From positions 465,244-529,243 of the forward strand of contig NZ_CANKZA010000002.1 of NCBI RefSeq assembly GCF_947488465.1: 64,000 nucleotides of DNA. Direction: 5' to 3'. This DNA is from an uncultured Microbacterium sp. (GTDB lineage Bacteria; Actinomycetota; Actinomycetes; Actinomycetales; Microbacteriaceae). Shown here piece by piece: positions 50,283 through 59,192 of this stretch. Position numbers and translations under genes: made by a program. Numbering within the stretch: the stretch's first letter is position 1; the number at the start of each line of letters is the position of its first letter. Below the pieces are notes generated by a model, which made no database searches, had not been told where the DNA came from, and saw only the letters and a program-made list of their open reading frames with translations.

Positions 50283-51848
50283 ATGACTGATACTTCTTTC
50301 CGCACGCTCGGCGTGCCCGCCCCGCTGCTCGACGTCCTCGCGAAGGACGGCAAGACCGAAGCCTTCCCGATTCAGGTCGACACCCTGCCCGACACCCTGT
50401 CCGGTCGCGACGTCCTCGGCCGAGGCAAGACCGGCTCGGGCAAGACCCTCGCCTTCTCGATCCCGATGGTCGCGCGCCTCGGTGGCGCACTCGCCGGTGG
50501 CGCGCGTCGCCAGGGCCGCATCCTCGGACTCGTCCTCGCGCCGACCCGTGAGCTGGCGACCCAGATCAACGCGACGCTCGAACCCCTCGCCGCGGCCTAC
50601 GGCCTGAAGACGACCACGATCTTCGGTGGCGTGAATCAGACCCGCCAGGTGCAAGCGCTGAACGCGGGCGTCGACATCGTCGTTGCCTGCCCCGGCCGCC
50701 TCGAAGACCTCATGAAGCAGGGATACGTGAAGCTCGACGCCGTCGAGATCACGGTCATCGACGAGGCCGACCACATGGCCGACCTCGGCTTCCTGCCGTC
50801 GGTCACCCGCATCCTCGACAAGACCCCCCGCGACGGCCAGCGCTTGCTGTTCAGCGCGACGCTGGACAACGGCGTCGACAAGCTCGTCAGCCGCTTCCTC
50901 CAGAACGAGGTCCTGCACTCGGTCGACGAGGCCAACTCGCCCGTCGCCGCGATGACCCACCACGTGTTCCACGTCGAAGGTGCCGACGCGAAGAAGGAGC
51001 TCGTACGCACGCTCGCGTCGGGCACCGGCCGCCGCATCCTCTTCATGCGCACCAAGCACCACGCCAAGAAGCTGGCTCAGGCGCTCACTGCACAGGGCAT
51101 TCCCTCGGTCGACCTGCACGGTAACCTGTCGCAGCCGCAGCGTGACCGCAACCTCGCCGCGTTCTCGGCCGGTACCGCCAAGGTGCTCGTCGCGACCGAC
51201 GTCGCCGCGCGCGGTGTGCACGTCGACGATGTCGAGCTGGTCATCCACGTCGACCCGCCCATGGAGCACAAGGCGTACCTGCACCGCTCGGGCCGTACGG
51301 CCCGAGCCGGCGCCGAGGGCTCGGTCGTCACCGTCGTCCTCCCCGGCCAGGAGAAGGACGTCAAGGACCTGCTGCGCAAGGCCGCGATCACCGTGACCCC
51401 GACGCGCGTCACGCCGACCTCGCCCGAGGTCGCCGAGCTCGTCGGCCAGGTCGCTGCGTACGTCAAGCCCGAGCCGAAGGTCGAGCAGCCGCGTGGCGGC
51501 GGACGCAGCCAGGGTGCCAACGCGCAGCGCAAGCGCGCCGCGCGTGACGAAGGCGCACGCGCCGGAGGTCAGGGTCGCTCCGGCGGACGTGGCGCCGGCC
51601 GGGACGCCGGTGCGGGCCGCGGCGCGAGCGCCGGCCAGGGCCGTGGCGCCGGTCGCGACGCGGTCGCCCGCACGTCGGACTCGCACGGCCGTCCGGCCGC
51701 CGAGCGCTCCGCACGTTCGGCACAGCAGCCGGCTGCTGCGGGCAACGCCCGCACCCCCGGTCGCCGCGCATCCACCGGCGGCGGCAGCAAGCTCACGGTC
51801 GGCTCTGTCGTCCGCAGCAACGGCGGTGGCCAGCGCCGCGGGCGCTGA
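50283..51848 (+). CDS. DEAD-box ATP-dependent RNA helicase
   Basis: A 521-residue RNA helicase. Q-motif (FPIQVDTLP), Walker A GRGKTGSGKT, motif Ib/GG, DEAD in VIDEADHMADLGF, SAT in LFSATLD and motif VI HRSGRTARAGAEG are all present. The C-terminal 110 residues are Arg/Gly/Ala-rich (GGRGAGRDAGAGRG), an RNA-binding tail like those of RhlE- and CsdA-type enzymes. Likely role: unwinding structured RNA in ribosome assembly and RNA decay, especially in the cold. The start at 50283 (MTDTSFRTLGVP) fits relatives better than the in-frame GTG at 50229. Confidence 0.92.
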   Translation: MTDTSFRTLGVPAPLLDVLAKDGKTEAFPIQVDTLPDTLSGRDVLGRGKTGSGKTLAFSIPMVARLGGALAGGARRQGRILGLVLAPTRELATQINATLEPLAAAYGLKTTTIFGGVNQTRQVQALNAGVDIVVACPGRLEDLMKQGYVKLDAVEITVIDEADHMADLGFLPSVTRILDKTPRDGQRLLFSATLDNGVDKLVSRFLQNEVLHSVDEANSPVAAMTHHVFHVEGADAKKELVRTLASGTGRRILFMRTKHHAKKLAQALTAQGIPSVDLHGNLSQPQRDRNLAAFSAGTAKVLVATDVAARGVHVDDVELVIHVDPPMEHKAYLHRSGRTARAGAEGSVVTVVLPGQEKDVKDLLRKAAITVTPTRVTPTSPEVAELVGQVAAYVKPEPKVEQPRGGGRSQGANAQRKRAARDEGARAGGQGRSGGRGAGRDAGAGRGASAGQGRGAGRDAVARTSDSHGRPAAERSARSAQQPAAAGNARTPGRRASTGGGSKLTVGSVVRSNGGGQRRGR

Positions 51849-51873
51849 CCACCACCTCCCGCCTGAACAACTC

Positions 51874-51906
51874 ACGCAGCCGGCTCGGTTTCCGAGCCGG
51901 CTGCGT
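51874..51906. terminator. Strong rho-independent terminator
   Basis: A perfect 15-bp stem (ACGCAGCCGGCTCGG at 51874-51888 against 51892-51906) with a TTT loop, followed by AGTGTTT. It ends the DEAD-box gene and may also stop transcripts from the convergent aldehyde dehydrogenase gene. Confidence 0.85.
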
Positions 51907-52006
51907 AGTGTTTCCGGGCCCGGAGTCCCGAGCGCGCGAAAGGCTGCCGGAGCTATTCAGGTCGCGGCCGAGTGTGCACGGTCGTCCGCGTCGAGGGTGC
52001 GGGCCC

Positions 52007-53725
52007 TCACGCCCCGAACGCCTTCACGAGCGTGACCGCCATCTTCGGCCAGTTGCCGTCGATGCGGAACCGTGTGAAGCCCTCGCAGACGGCGGCGCCG
52101 GTGCGCGAGGTCACGAACCACGGCGGCTTCGGCAGGGCCGAGAACGTGCCTCGCCCGACCGAGCGCGGGAAGGGCCGGAAGGGTCCGCGCACGACCGTGC
52201 GTTCGACGCCGTCCAGCAGCAGCGCGTTGTGCACGATTCCGATGCCGCTCGGAGCATCTTCCAGGGTTCCGCCCGGGAAGGCACCCCACGTCGCGGTCGG
52301 GGTCAGAAATCCGAATGCGGTCCAGGCGTTGACTGCCACGGTGCCGTAGTGCAGCTCCACGATCGCGCGCTCGAAGTCCATGCCGAGAGCGGCATGGGTT
52401 TCGGGGTCGATCAGGACGTTGGCGCCGAGGGTGCCGGTCAGCCGCTCGTTCGCATGAGCGATCGCCGTGTCGAGAAACTCCTGGCCGGTTCCGGGCAGAT
52501 CGATGATCCCGAGCACCGGGGCGAAGTACTCCGTCGTTTCGACCGCCGTCGCCTCGGCCCCGTCTGGCTCGATCAGGGCGCGTGTGCCGTCGCCGCACCA
52601 TGCGGCATCCGGGTAGGCCTCGCGCGCGGCATTCAGGCGCGCGTCGCTGTGCGGGTACCACACCGGACGCCGCGGAGCCCGGTTGTAGGCGGCGCGAAGG
52701 GCGCCGACGAAGTCGTCGCGCTGCGGCCAATCCGAGCTCACCAGCACCACTTGACCGGCGATGCAGTTGTGGCCGCTGTTGTGCAGGCGCATGGTCACAA
52801 TGTGCTCGGCCTGATAGGTCAGGTCGGCCGGCGACCACTCACCCGGCACCACGATGATCGGGGCGACGCCCCCGAGCTCGGCCGAGATCGGGATCTTCAG
52901 TTTCGGGGTGGCCGGGCGCGTGCCGGTGCCCCACACGATGGCGCGGAACGTCGCATCCGATCCCGTGATGTGGATGTGGTCGACGTCGGGATGCTGCGTC
53001 AGATAGCCGCCGACCTCGCCACCGCCGCGGACGATCCGCAGGAAGCCGGGTTCGATCAGTGGCGCGAGCGCGCGCTCGAACACCGGCACGAGCGCGTCTT
53101 GCGTGGGGTTGACCTTGAGGATCGACACCCGGTTGAACGCCATGAGTTCGTAGAGCACATCGAGGTAGGGGATCGAGGTGATGTTCCCCGCTCCGAGCAC
53201 CACACCGACACCGCCGGAGGCTCTCGGAGTGCGCTGCGCGAGCCCGGCGCGCCGGATCGCGTCGGCAGCCGTCACCCCGGGAGAAAGCCACACCTCTGTG
53301 GTGTACCCCGACAACAACAGTGCGTCGGTTGCCGACAGCGGCGAGGTGTGGACCACGGTCCGCCCTCCCGGCGCGGTGCCGAGCTTCACGGTGTCGAGCG
53401 GACTGCCCCCCGCCATCAGAGAGGTCAGCGTGTCCGCGTAGGCGTCAAGGGCGACGAGGGCCGCGTACGGGCCCGACAGCCACTCTTCGCCGCGGAGTGG
53501 ATGCCCGGGCTCCAGCCCCTTGGACGTTGCCGCCACATCGGCCCACTCTTCCGCGACGGCGGCCGCGGCCGCGCGCAGCCGGCGGAGCACCGTGCGGCGC
53601 TGACCGAGTGTCAGCAGACTCCAGGTGCGGGCTCCGGACCGCACTGCCGAGACCGCGGCATCCAGAGATTCACGCACGTCGCGGGGCAGGTCGATGGGGT
53701 CGGCCGTCTTCGCAGCAGGGGTCAC
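52007..53725 (-). CDS. Aldehyde dehydrogenase family protein
   Basis: A 572-residue NAD(P)-dependent aldehyde dehydrogenase-superfamily protein. GVGVVLGAGNITSIPYLDVL and FNRVSILKVNPTQDALVPV are the cofactor-binding strands, VDHIHITGSDATFRAIVWG the NAD-loop segment and NSGHNCIAGQVV the catalytic Cys region. It is longer than the usual 480-500, with roughly 60 extra residues before the core, and the Glu general base segment (LGGVAPIIVV) reads GG where classical enzymes have ELGG, so it is a divergent subfamily. The GTG at 53725 follows AAGGAG. Substrate unknown; monocistronic. Confidence 0.85.
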   Translation of the reverse strand: MTPAAKTADPIDLPRDVRESLDAAVSAVRSGARTWSLLTLGQRRTVLRRLRAAAAAVAEEWADVAATSKGLEPGHPLRGEEWLSGPYAALVALDAYADTLTSLMAGGSPLDTVKLGTAPGGRTVVHTSPLSATDALLLSGYTTEVWLSPGVTAADAIRRAGLAQRTPRASGGVGVVLGAGNITSIPYLDVLYELMAFNRVSILKVNPTQDALVPVFERALAPLIEPGFLRIVRGGGEVGGYLTQHPDVDHIHITGSDATFRAIVWGTGTRPATPKLKIPISAELGGVAPIIVVPGEWSPADLTYQAEHIVTMRLHNSGHNCIAGQVVLVSSDWPQRDDFVGALRAAYNRAPRRPVWYPHSDARLNAAREAYPDAAWCGDGTRALIEPDGAEATAVETTEYFAPVLGIIDLPGTGQEFLDTAIAHANERLTGTLGANVLIDPETHAALGMDFERAIVELHYGTVAVNAWTAFGFLTPTATWGAFPGGTLEDAPSGIGIVHNALLLDGVERTVVRGPFRPFPRSVGRGTFSALPKPPWFVTSRTGAAVCEGFTRFRIDGNWPKMAVTLVKAFGA

Positions 53726-53843
53726 GGCACTCTCCTTCGCAGGCGGACACCTCAGCATACGACCGATGGGACGCCGTCCCGAGGCGGGTGCTACTCGATG
53801 TCGTCGCCGTGCCGAGTGGAGCGTGCCCGCTCGCTCGGCGAGC

Positions 53844-54107
53844 TCAGATCAGGGCGAGCTCGCGCAGTTTTGCCTCGACGTCGGCGTTCGACGGCTCGAC
53901 GTGGTGCGACGCGTCGGGGTAGACGACGACGGGGATGTTCGTACGTCCGGAGATCTCGCGGGCCACGTCGGCGGCATCCGGCTCGGCCTCGAGGTCGACG
54001 TAGGTGTACGCGACACCCAGCTCGTCGAGCTGCTTCTTCGTGCGGACGCAGTCGCGGCACCAGGCGGCGCCGAACATCGTGATGGTGGACTCAGGGGAGG
54101 CGGTCAT
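53844..54107 (-). CDS. Glutaredoxin-like protein (mycoredoxin type)
   Basis: An 87-residue thioredoxin-fold redox protein. ITMFGAAWCRDCVRTKKQLDEL has the CxxC active site as WCRDC, and TNIPVVVYPDASH is the cis-Pro region. The size and WCxDC motif match actinobacterial mycoredoxins, which reduce mycothiol mixed disulphides, but NrdH-like roles are possible. Leaderless start: GAGAAT lies 6 nt before the ATG. Confidence 0.88.
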   Translation of the reverse strand: MTASPESTITMFGAAWCRDCVRTKKQLDELGVAYTYVDLEAEPDAADVAREISGRTNIPVVVYPDASHHVEPSNADVEAKLRELALI

Positions 54108-54119
54108 GCCTCTATTCTC
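54108..54119 (-). promoter_or_regulatory. Leaderless promoter -10 for the glutaredoxin gene
   Basis: GAGAAT then AGAGGC then ATG, read on the minus strand. Confidence 0.45.
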
Positions 54120-54140
54120 CCCCGATTCGCCCCGAGCGGC

Positions 54141-55262
54141 TCAGCCGATCAGCTCGGTGAGGTCGCCGACGCCCATGCCGAAGTTGATGCGAATGCAGAG
54201 AAGTGCGAGCTTGTCGGCGCCGACCGAGACGTATCCCTGCTCGATCGTGCGGGCCATCTCGAACCCGGCCGCCCGCAGTCCTTCCTTCGAGCGCTCGTCG
54301 TGGTGCCCGAACGGATAGGCGACCACTTCCTTGACCCCGCCGAGCGCGGCGGCGGAGGTCTCCATATCGGCGGCGATCTCGGCGGGTGTGCGGTTCACCA
54401 TCTGGCCTTTGCCGTTGGCTCCCGCGGTGTGCATGCTGTGGGTGTGCGAGCGGGGCAGGATGAACCGGTTCTGCTCCGCGATGCCGTCGCCCGTGATATC
54501 GAACGAGGTCGCCATGAGCTGTAGCTGCTCGTTGATCGGCGCGGCCATCGTGAGCCAGGTCGGGTCGGCGTCATCGTCGGTGATGATGACCGCGTGGTCC
54601 GGGAGGAAGAGGACACCGTCGATGAAGGCACTGAGCTCATCCCAGGTCGGCAGGTAGAACGCACCGTCCTTGATGTGCTGCATATGCGCGCGGTAGTCCT
54701 CGATGTAGGCGAAATTGCCGCGCAACCAGCCCTCTTCGCCGCCCGGCTTGTCAGTGAACTGGTGGTACATCAGGATCGGGATGCGGGCGTCTTCCTCCGC
54801 GACGGCGTCGGCGCTCGTCCACGCACCGTAGAGCGTGGTCTGCTGCGCCGTGCACGCGACGAGGTCGGAGCCGTTGACGCGGGTCGCCGGATTACCCGCG
54901 TTCGCGGCCGGGTCGGCGGATGCCGCGGCTGCGGTAGCGGCATCGGCGTACCAGCCGGCGAACGCCCGCCCGTCCGCGCGCGGGATCGGCAGCAGTGAGT
55001 ACAGCGCATCCTGCGTCTGGAGTTGGGGATCGAGCGCGACGCCGTCGAGGTCGAACGAGACCGCGCAGGCCGCCGGGTCTCCGGCGTCGGCGAGCAGCTG
55101 CTCGGCGGCCGTCAATGGTGTCGCGGTCGGCGTCGGCGCGGTGGTCTCGGCTGCCGGCGCGGATGCCGCTGTCACCTCGGCAGTGCACCCCGTCAGCAGC
55201 AGCACGCACAACGCCGCACCCACCAGCGTGATCCGCGCCCCAGCGCGTCTCGATCTCCCCAT
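54141..55262 (-). CDS. Polysaccharide deacetylase-family lipoprotein
   Basis: A 373-residue secreted lipoprotein. Signal peptide with lipobox LTGC (Cys near 25), a Thr/Pro/Ala linker, then an N-terminal domain of about 100 residues and a NodB-homology domain: RIPILMYHQF, VIITDDDADPTW (where active enzymes have TFDDG), RSHTHSMH and EVVAYPFGHHD. The Asp-Asp and His residues are present but the TFDDG motif is altered, so activity is uncertain. It may trim or bind cell-wall polysaccharide. Divergent from the glycosyltransferase gene; the shared 150-bp region holds a palindrome. Confidence 0.82.
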   Translation of the reverse strand: MGRSRRAGARITLVGAALCVLLLTGCTAEVTAASAPAAETTAPTPTATPLTAAEQLLADAGDPAACAVSFDLDGVALDPQLQTQDALYSLLPIPRADGRAFAGWYADAATAAAASADPAANAGNPATRVNGSDLVACTAQQTTLYGAWTSADAVAEEDARIPILMYHQFTDKPGGEEGWLRGNFAYIEDYRAHMQHIKDGAFYLPTWDELSAFIDGVLFLPDHAVIITDDDADPTWLTMAAPINEQLQLMATSFDITGDGIAEQNRFILPRSHTHSMHTAGANGKGQMVNRTPAEIAADMETSAAALGGVKEVVAYPFGHHDERSKEGLRAAGFEMARTIEQGYVSVGADKLALLCIRINFGMGVGDLTELIG

Positions 55263-55335
55263 GACCTGCCCTTTCGCAGTCCCGGGATCCACCTTAGCGA
55301 GCGTCTGGACCGTTGCCTGTGAAACTCGACACCTG

Positions 55336-55349
55336 CACGACAGGTCGTG
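55336..55349. promoter_or_regulatory. CACGAC-AG-GTCGTG palindrome in a divergent promoter region
   Basis: Six-bp perfect arms around AG, between the deacetylase start (55262) and the glycosyltransferase, 5 nt upstream of a TAAGGAT box. A likely operator for one or both genes. Confidence 0.5.
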
Positions 55350-55413
55350 GTGTAAGGATGGACGGGCTCGTCACCATGACCCGGCGGGCGACCTCGTTTC
55401 CCAGGGGGACACC

Positions 55414-56559
55414 ATCGACCTGTCGATCATCGTGCCGACCTTCAACGAAGCTCCCAATGTCGCGGAGCTCGTCCGGCGGACCACTGCGGCCGTCGCCGGG
55501 ATCGATGCGGAGATCGTCTTCGTCGACGACAGCACCGACGACACCCCCGACGTCATCCGCCGTGTGGCCGCGGAGGCCGCGATCCCGGTGCGGGTGATCC
55601 ACCGTGCCGAGGGAGTCGGCGGCCTCGGCGGCGCCGTCCTCGAAGGGTTCCGTGCCGCATCCGCCGAGGTCTGCGTCGTCATCGATGGTGACCTTCAGCA
55701 TCCGCCGGAGAGCATTCCGGACCTCTACGCCCGGTTCGGCGAGGGTGATGCTGACGTCGTCGTCGCCTCGCGCTACGTCGCCGGCGGCGCGGCGCGGGGA
55801 CTGGCCGACAAGACCCGGGTGTTCGTGTCGAAGGCATCCACGGCCCTCACAAAGGCGATGTTCCCGATTCGCCTCAAGGACACGACCGACCCGATGACCG
55901 GCTTCTTCCTCATCGACCGCAACGCGATCGCTTTGGAGGGGCTACAGCCGCGCGGGTTCAAGATCCTGCTCGAGATCCTCGCCCGCAAGACGTTGCGGGT
56001 CGCTGAAGTGCCGTTCACGTTCGCCGACCGCTTCGCGGGTGAATCGAAGGCCTCGGTGAGGCAGGGCATCCACTTCCTCGCTCAGCTCACCGCGCTGCGC
56101 TTCGGCAAGATGTCGCTGTTCGCCGTCATCGGCGGGCTCGGCGCCGTCGCGAACGTCGCGATCGTCTGGGCGCTGACCTCCGCCGGAGTCGGGTACATCA
56201 CCGCCGCCGTCATCGCGGCGGAAGTGACGATCATCGCGAACTTCCTCCTGATCGAGCGCTTCGTCTTCCACGACATGCGCCACGACGCGTCCGGCGTCGG
56301 CTCGCGATTCGCCAAGTCATTCCTCTTCAACAATGCCGAGGCGGTCATCCGCATCCCGATCGTCGCGCTGATGGTCTCCACAAGTCACATTTCGGCCGTC
56401 GTCGCGACGGCGATCACGCTCGTCGTCGCCTTCTTCGTGCGCTTCGTCTTCCACTCGCTCGTGGTCTACGCACCGAAGAAGCCCGGCGCCGCGGCGTCAC
56501 CCGCCCGTGAGCTCCTCGAGAAGATCGACGAGCAGGCCATGCAACCCGGAGAGCTGTAG
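55414..56559 (+). CDS. GT2 glycosyltransferase fused to a GtrA-like membrane domain; start codon anomalous
   Basis: The recognisable protein of about 380 residues starts IDLSIIVPTFNEAPNVAELV, a polyprenol-phosphate mannose-synthase-like GT2 domain with CVVIDGDLQHPPESIPDLY (metal-binding DGD) and KDTTDPMTGFFLIDR. Its C-terminal half is a GtrA-like domain with four membrane helices (LFAVIGGLGAVANVAIVW onward). It would make or flip a lipid-linked sugar for cell-surface glycans. No ATG, GTG or TTG lies in frame near the start: 55414 is ATC, 4 nt after AGGGGGAC. An ATG at 55376 would join the frame if the G5 run at 55404-55408 had one more G. I give 55414 as the conserved start only. Confidence 0.8.
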   Translation: MDLSIIVPTFNEAPNVAELVRRTTAAVAGIDAEIVFVDDSTDDTPDVIRRVAAEAAIPVRVIHRAEGVGGLGGAVLEGFRAASAEVCVVIDGDLQHPPESIPDLYARFGEGDADVVVASRYVAGGAARGLADKTRVFVSKASTALTKAMFPIRLKDTTDPMTGFFLIDRNAIALEGLQPRGFKILLEILARKTLRVAEVPFTFADRFAGESKASVRQGIHFLAQLTALRFGKMSLFAVIGGLGAVANVAIVWALTSAGVGYITAAVIAAEVTIIANFLLIERFVFHDMRHDASGVGSRFAKSFLFNNAEAVIRIPIVALMVSTSHISAVVATAITLVVAFFVRFVFHSLVVYAPKKPGAAASPARELLEKIDEQAMQPGEL

Positions 56560-56567
56560 GAGCTGTG

Positions 56568-56879
56568 ATGGATGCCGTGGCCACTCTCGTCGTGCAGGTC
56601 GCCATCACGAAGATCGACGCGCTCGCCGTGATCTCGCTCGCCGCAGACAGCCCCGTGCTTGCGGCGGGAACATCGCGTCCGCGTGTGGAGCTGGATGCCG
56701 GGGCCTGGGCCGAGGTCGACATCCCGAAGTTCGGTGAACCGCCGCCCCTCGCGATCGACGTGCGCTCGCCGCTCGGCCTCGAGCACGCCCGACTCTCGGC
56801 GCTGACCCTCGCTGCCGCGCTGGAACGCGACACCGGCTGGGTCGTCTACCCGGACTTTCCGGTCGCCCCCCGCAGCTGA
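56568..56879 (+). CDS. Small protein of unknown function
   Basis: A 103-residue soluble protein, 8 nt after the glycosyltransferase stop, with AGGAG 5 nt before its ATG. I do not recognise the family. Visible features: an alternating hydrophobic N-terminal strand (VATLVVQVAITKIDALAVISL), Pro-rich middle, and a C-terminal helix ending WVVYPDFPVAPRS. Probably cotranscribed with the glycosyltransferase. Its last 34 nt overlap the tail of the convergent broken reductase. Confidence 0.55.
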   Translation: MDAVATLVVQVAITKIDALAVISLAADSPVLAAGTSRPRVELDAGAWAEVDIPKFGEPPPLAIDVRSPLGLEHARLSALTLAAALERDTGWVVYPDFPVAPRS

Positions 56880-57524
56880 GCGCGCGACGAGGCGGCGAGC
56901 GAAGCGCGGAGCGCGCGCTGCTCGTCATCGGAGAGCCCGGCAGGCCGCGGCCCGGTGCGCTGGTTCTCGAACGCCAGCGCATCGGCGAGGGTCTCCGCGA
57001 GCGGACGGGTGCGCAGGCCGGCGCGCGTCGCGGCGGATGAATCGGCGGTCGCGAAAAAGCGCCACTCGGGATCGTCGATCCACAGGGGGAGCGAGGCAGG
57101 TCCCATCCACGCGGAGATACCCTGCGCGGCCAACACCGCGCCGGGCACGGGGCGCGGGGCGGCATCGCTGCGGGCGACCGGTGAGTGGCGCGAGCGCGGC
57201 GGCATCCTCAGCCTGCTCCGGGCGGTCGAAACCGGCATAGACGTTGAGAGACGAGATGAACACCCAGTGCTGTGTTCGGAGGTCGCGGACGGCGCGCCGG
57301 AGCTGGCCGGGATGCCGGGAGACGTCGATGACGGCATCCCACACCCGATCGGCCACCGGTGCGAGAGCATCGTCGTCGTCTCGATCCACGGCGACGAACG
57401 CCGTTGCGTCGGGCGCCGGCGCCGTCCCGCGCGCGGCACACGTCACGGCATGACCGCCGCGGAGGGCCGCCGCGGCGACCGCGTGGCCGAGAAGGGCAGT
57501 GCCACCGAGGATCAGAATCTCCAT
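56846..57524 (-). pseudogene. NAD-dependent epimerase/reductase with internal deletion and frameshift
   Basis: The N-terminus, from the ATG at 57524, is a Rossmann fold (MEILILGGTALLGHAVAAAA, then VDAVIDVSRHPGQL-type and WVFISSLNVYAGF). After DAAALAPLTG the frame breaks at about 57165-57190, and the expected end of such reductases continues in another frame: ISAWMGPASLPLWIDDP, then SSAATRAGLRTRPLAETLADAL, ending at 56846. The central part, about 120 residues with the YxxxK catalytic motif and substrate site, is absent. Not functional. Confidence 0.75.
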
Positions 57525-57674
57525 ACCGGGGAGTCAACGCCATGCCGGGGCGGCGGACCAGGATGGTTCGCTCTGGGCTGAGGCGGGGGTACTCGGCGGC
57601 GGACCTCGGGTCAATCCCCTTCACTGCTCGGCGCGTGCCGCGCAGACTGACACCCTGTCGATTCAGGAGGCACA

Positions 57675-58286
57675 ATGATCCGCGCACTCGTGCTCAACTG
57701 CACACTCAAGCCCTCGCCCGCCGCATCCAGTAGCGAACTTCTCGCCCAGCAGGTTCTCGACGCGCTCGCGTCACACGATGTGTCGGGCGAGATCGTCCGC
57801 GTCGTCGACTTCGACGTGAAGCCGGGCGTGGAAGCCGATATGGGCGCGGGCGACGAGTGGCCCGGCATCCGTGAGAAAGTGCTCGCGGCCGACATTCTGA
57901 TCGTCGCGACGCCGACCTGGATGGGCAACATGTCCTCGGTCGCGCAGCGCGTGCTCGAGCGGTTGGATGCGGAGATCTCCGAAACGGATGCCGACGGCCG
58001 CCCGCTCCTCGCCGGCAAAGTCGCCGTCGCCGCCGTCGTCGGAAACGAAGATGGCGCCCACGCCATCACCGCAGCCCTCTATCAAGGGCTCGGCGACGTC
58101 GGCTTCACGATCGCGAGTCAGGGTGGCGTGTACTGGAACGGCGAAGCCATGCACACGACCGACTACAACGACCTCCCCGATAGCCCGGAGACCGTCGCCG
58201 TCACCACGCAGACGGTAGCGCGGCATGCCGCCCACCTTGCGAAGCTCCTCGCCGCTCAGCCCTACCCCGCGCCGGAGAAGGACTGA
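57675..58286 (+). CDS. Flavodoxin-like NAD(P)H-dependent oxidoreductase
   Basis: A 203-residue flavoprotein of the NADPH-dependent FMN reductase/flavodoxin group. ALVLNCTLKPSPAASSSELL is the FMN phosphate loop, LIVATPTWMGNMSSVAQRVLERL the second flavin loop (PTWxGxxSxxxKxxxER type), and VGNEDGAHAITAALYQGLGDVGF the third. It probably reduces quinones or other acceptors with FMN. Strong AGGAGG ribosome-binding site 6 nt before the ATG. Monocistronic, convergent with the SDR gene. Confidence 0.87.
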   Translation: MIRALVLNCTLKPSPAASSSELLAQQVLDALASHDVSGEIVRVVDFDVKPGVEADMGAGDEWPGIREKVLAADILIVATPTWMGNMSSVAQRVLERLDAEISETDADGRPLLAGKVAVAAVVGNEDGAHAITAALYQGLGDVGFTIASQGGVYWNGEAMHTTDYNDLPDSPETVAVTTQTVARHAAHLAKLLAAQPYPAPEKD

Positions 58287-58295
58287 GCGCGCGGG

Positions 58296-59192
58296 CTACG
58301 GCGTCGGCATGCCGCCGTTGACGTTCAGCGTCTCGCCGAGCACGTAGCTGGACTCCGCGGACGCGAGGAACACGTACGCGGGCGCGAGTTCGGCCGGTTG
58401 CCCCATGCGGCCGAGCGGAGTGTTCTCCCCGAAGTGGGCGAGCTTCTCCTGCGGCTGTCCGTCCGTCGGCTGCAGCGGCGTCCAGATCGGTCCGGGTGCG
58501 ACGGCGTTCACCCGGATGCCCCGGGGAGCGACCTGCTGGGCGAGCGCCTTCGTGAACGCGTTGATCGTGGCCTTCGTCGAGGCGTAGTCGACCAGCACGT
58601 CCGAGGGGGAGTAGGCCTGGATCGAGGTGGTGTTGATGATCGTCGCGCCGGGCTTCAGGTGCGGCAGGGCCGCTTTCGTGATCCAGAACATCGCGTACAC
58701 ATTGGTCTTGAACGTGTCGTCGAACTGCTCGTCGTCGAGAGTCGTCAGGTCTTCATTGAAGATCTGCTTTCCGCCGTTGTTCACGACGATGTCGAGACCG
58801 CCGAGGGTCTCGACGGTCTTGGCCACGAGTGCGCGGCAGTATTCCGGGTCCTTCAGATCGCCGGGGTACGTGAGCACGGTCGCGCCAGCCTCCCGGAGGA
58901 GCCCGGCGATGCGCTCGGCATCCGGTTCTTCTGAGGGGAGATAGGAGATCGCGACATCGGCGCCCTCGCGGGCGAATGCGATCGCGGTTGCCGCTCCGAT
59001 TCCCGAGTCGCCTCCGGTGATGATGGCCTTCCGGCCCGTCAGTCGGCCGGTGCCGCGGTACGTCTCTTCTCCGAGGTCCGCCTTCGGCGTGAGTTTTGCG
59101 TCGAGCCCGGGCTCCGGCATCCGCTGCTTCTGCGGCTCGATATCGGCGTAGAGCTTCGCCGGGTCGACGAGGGTGTACTGATCGCGAGTCAT
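58296..59192 (-). CDS. SDR-family oxidoreductase (YghA/YhdF type)
   Basis: A 298-residue short-chain dehydrogenase. After an N-terminal extension of about 50 residues typical of the YghA/YhdF group, the cofactor loop TGGDSGIGAATAIAFAREG, NNGG motif (IVVNNGGKQ), catalytic Ser (INTTSIQAYSP) and YASTK are all present. NAPGP-like VNAVAPGPIWTPLQ follows. These enzymes are often induced by general stress; substrate unknown. Strong AAGGAGAACC ribosome-binding site. Confidence 0.92.
   Translation of the reverse strand: MTRDQYTLVDPAKLYADIEPQKQRMPEPGLDAKLTPKADLGEETYRGTGRLTGRKAIITGGDSGIGAATAIAFAREGADVAISYLPSEEPDAERIAGLLREAGATVLTYPGDLKDPEYCRALVAKTVETLGGLDIVVNNGGKQIFNEDLTTLDDEQFDDTFKTNVYAMFWITKAALPHLKPGATIINTTSIQAYSPSDVLVDYASTKATINAFTKALAQQVAPRGIRVNAVAPGPIWTPLQPTDGQPQEKLAHFGENTPLGRMGQPAELAPAYVFLASAESSYVLGETLNVNGGMPTP

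Noticed and set aside
51908..54082. A 724-codon plus-strand open frame
   Set aside because: It lies opposite the aldehyde dehydrogenase and glutaredoxin genes, begins next to a strong terminator and encodes low-complexity Arg/His-rich sequence.
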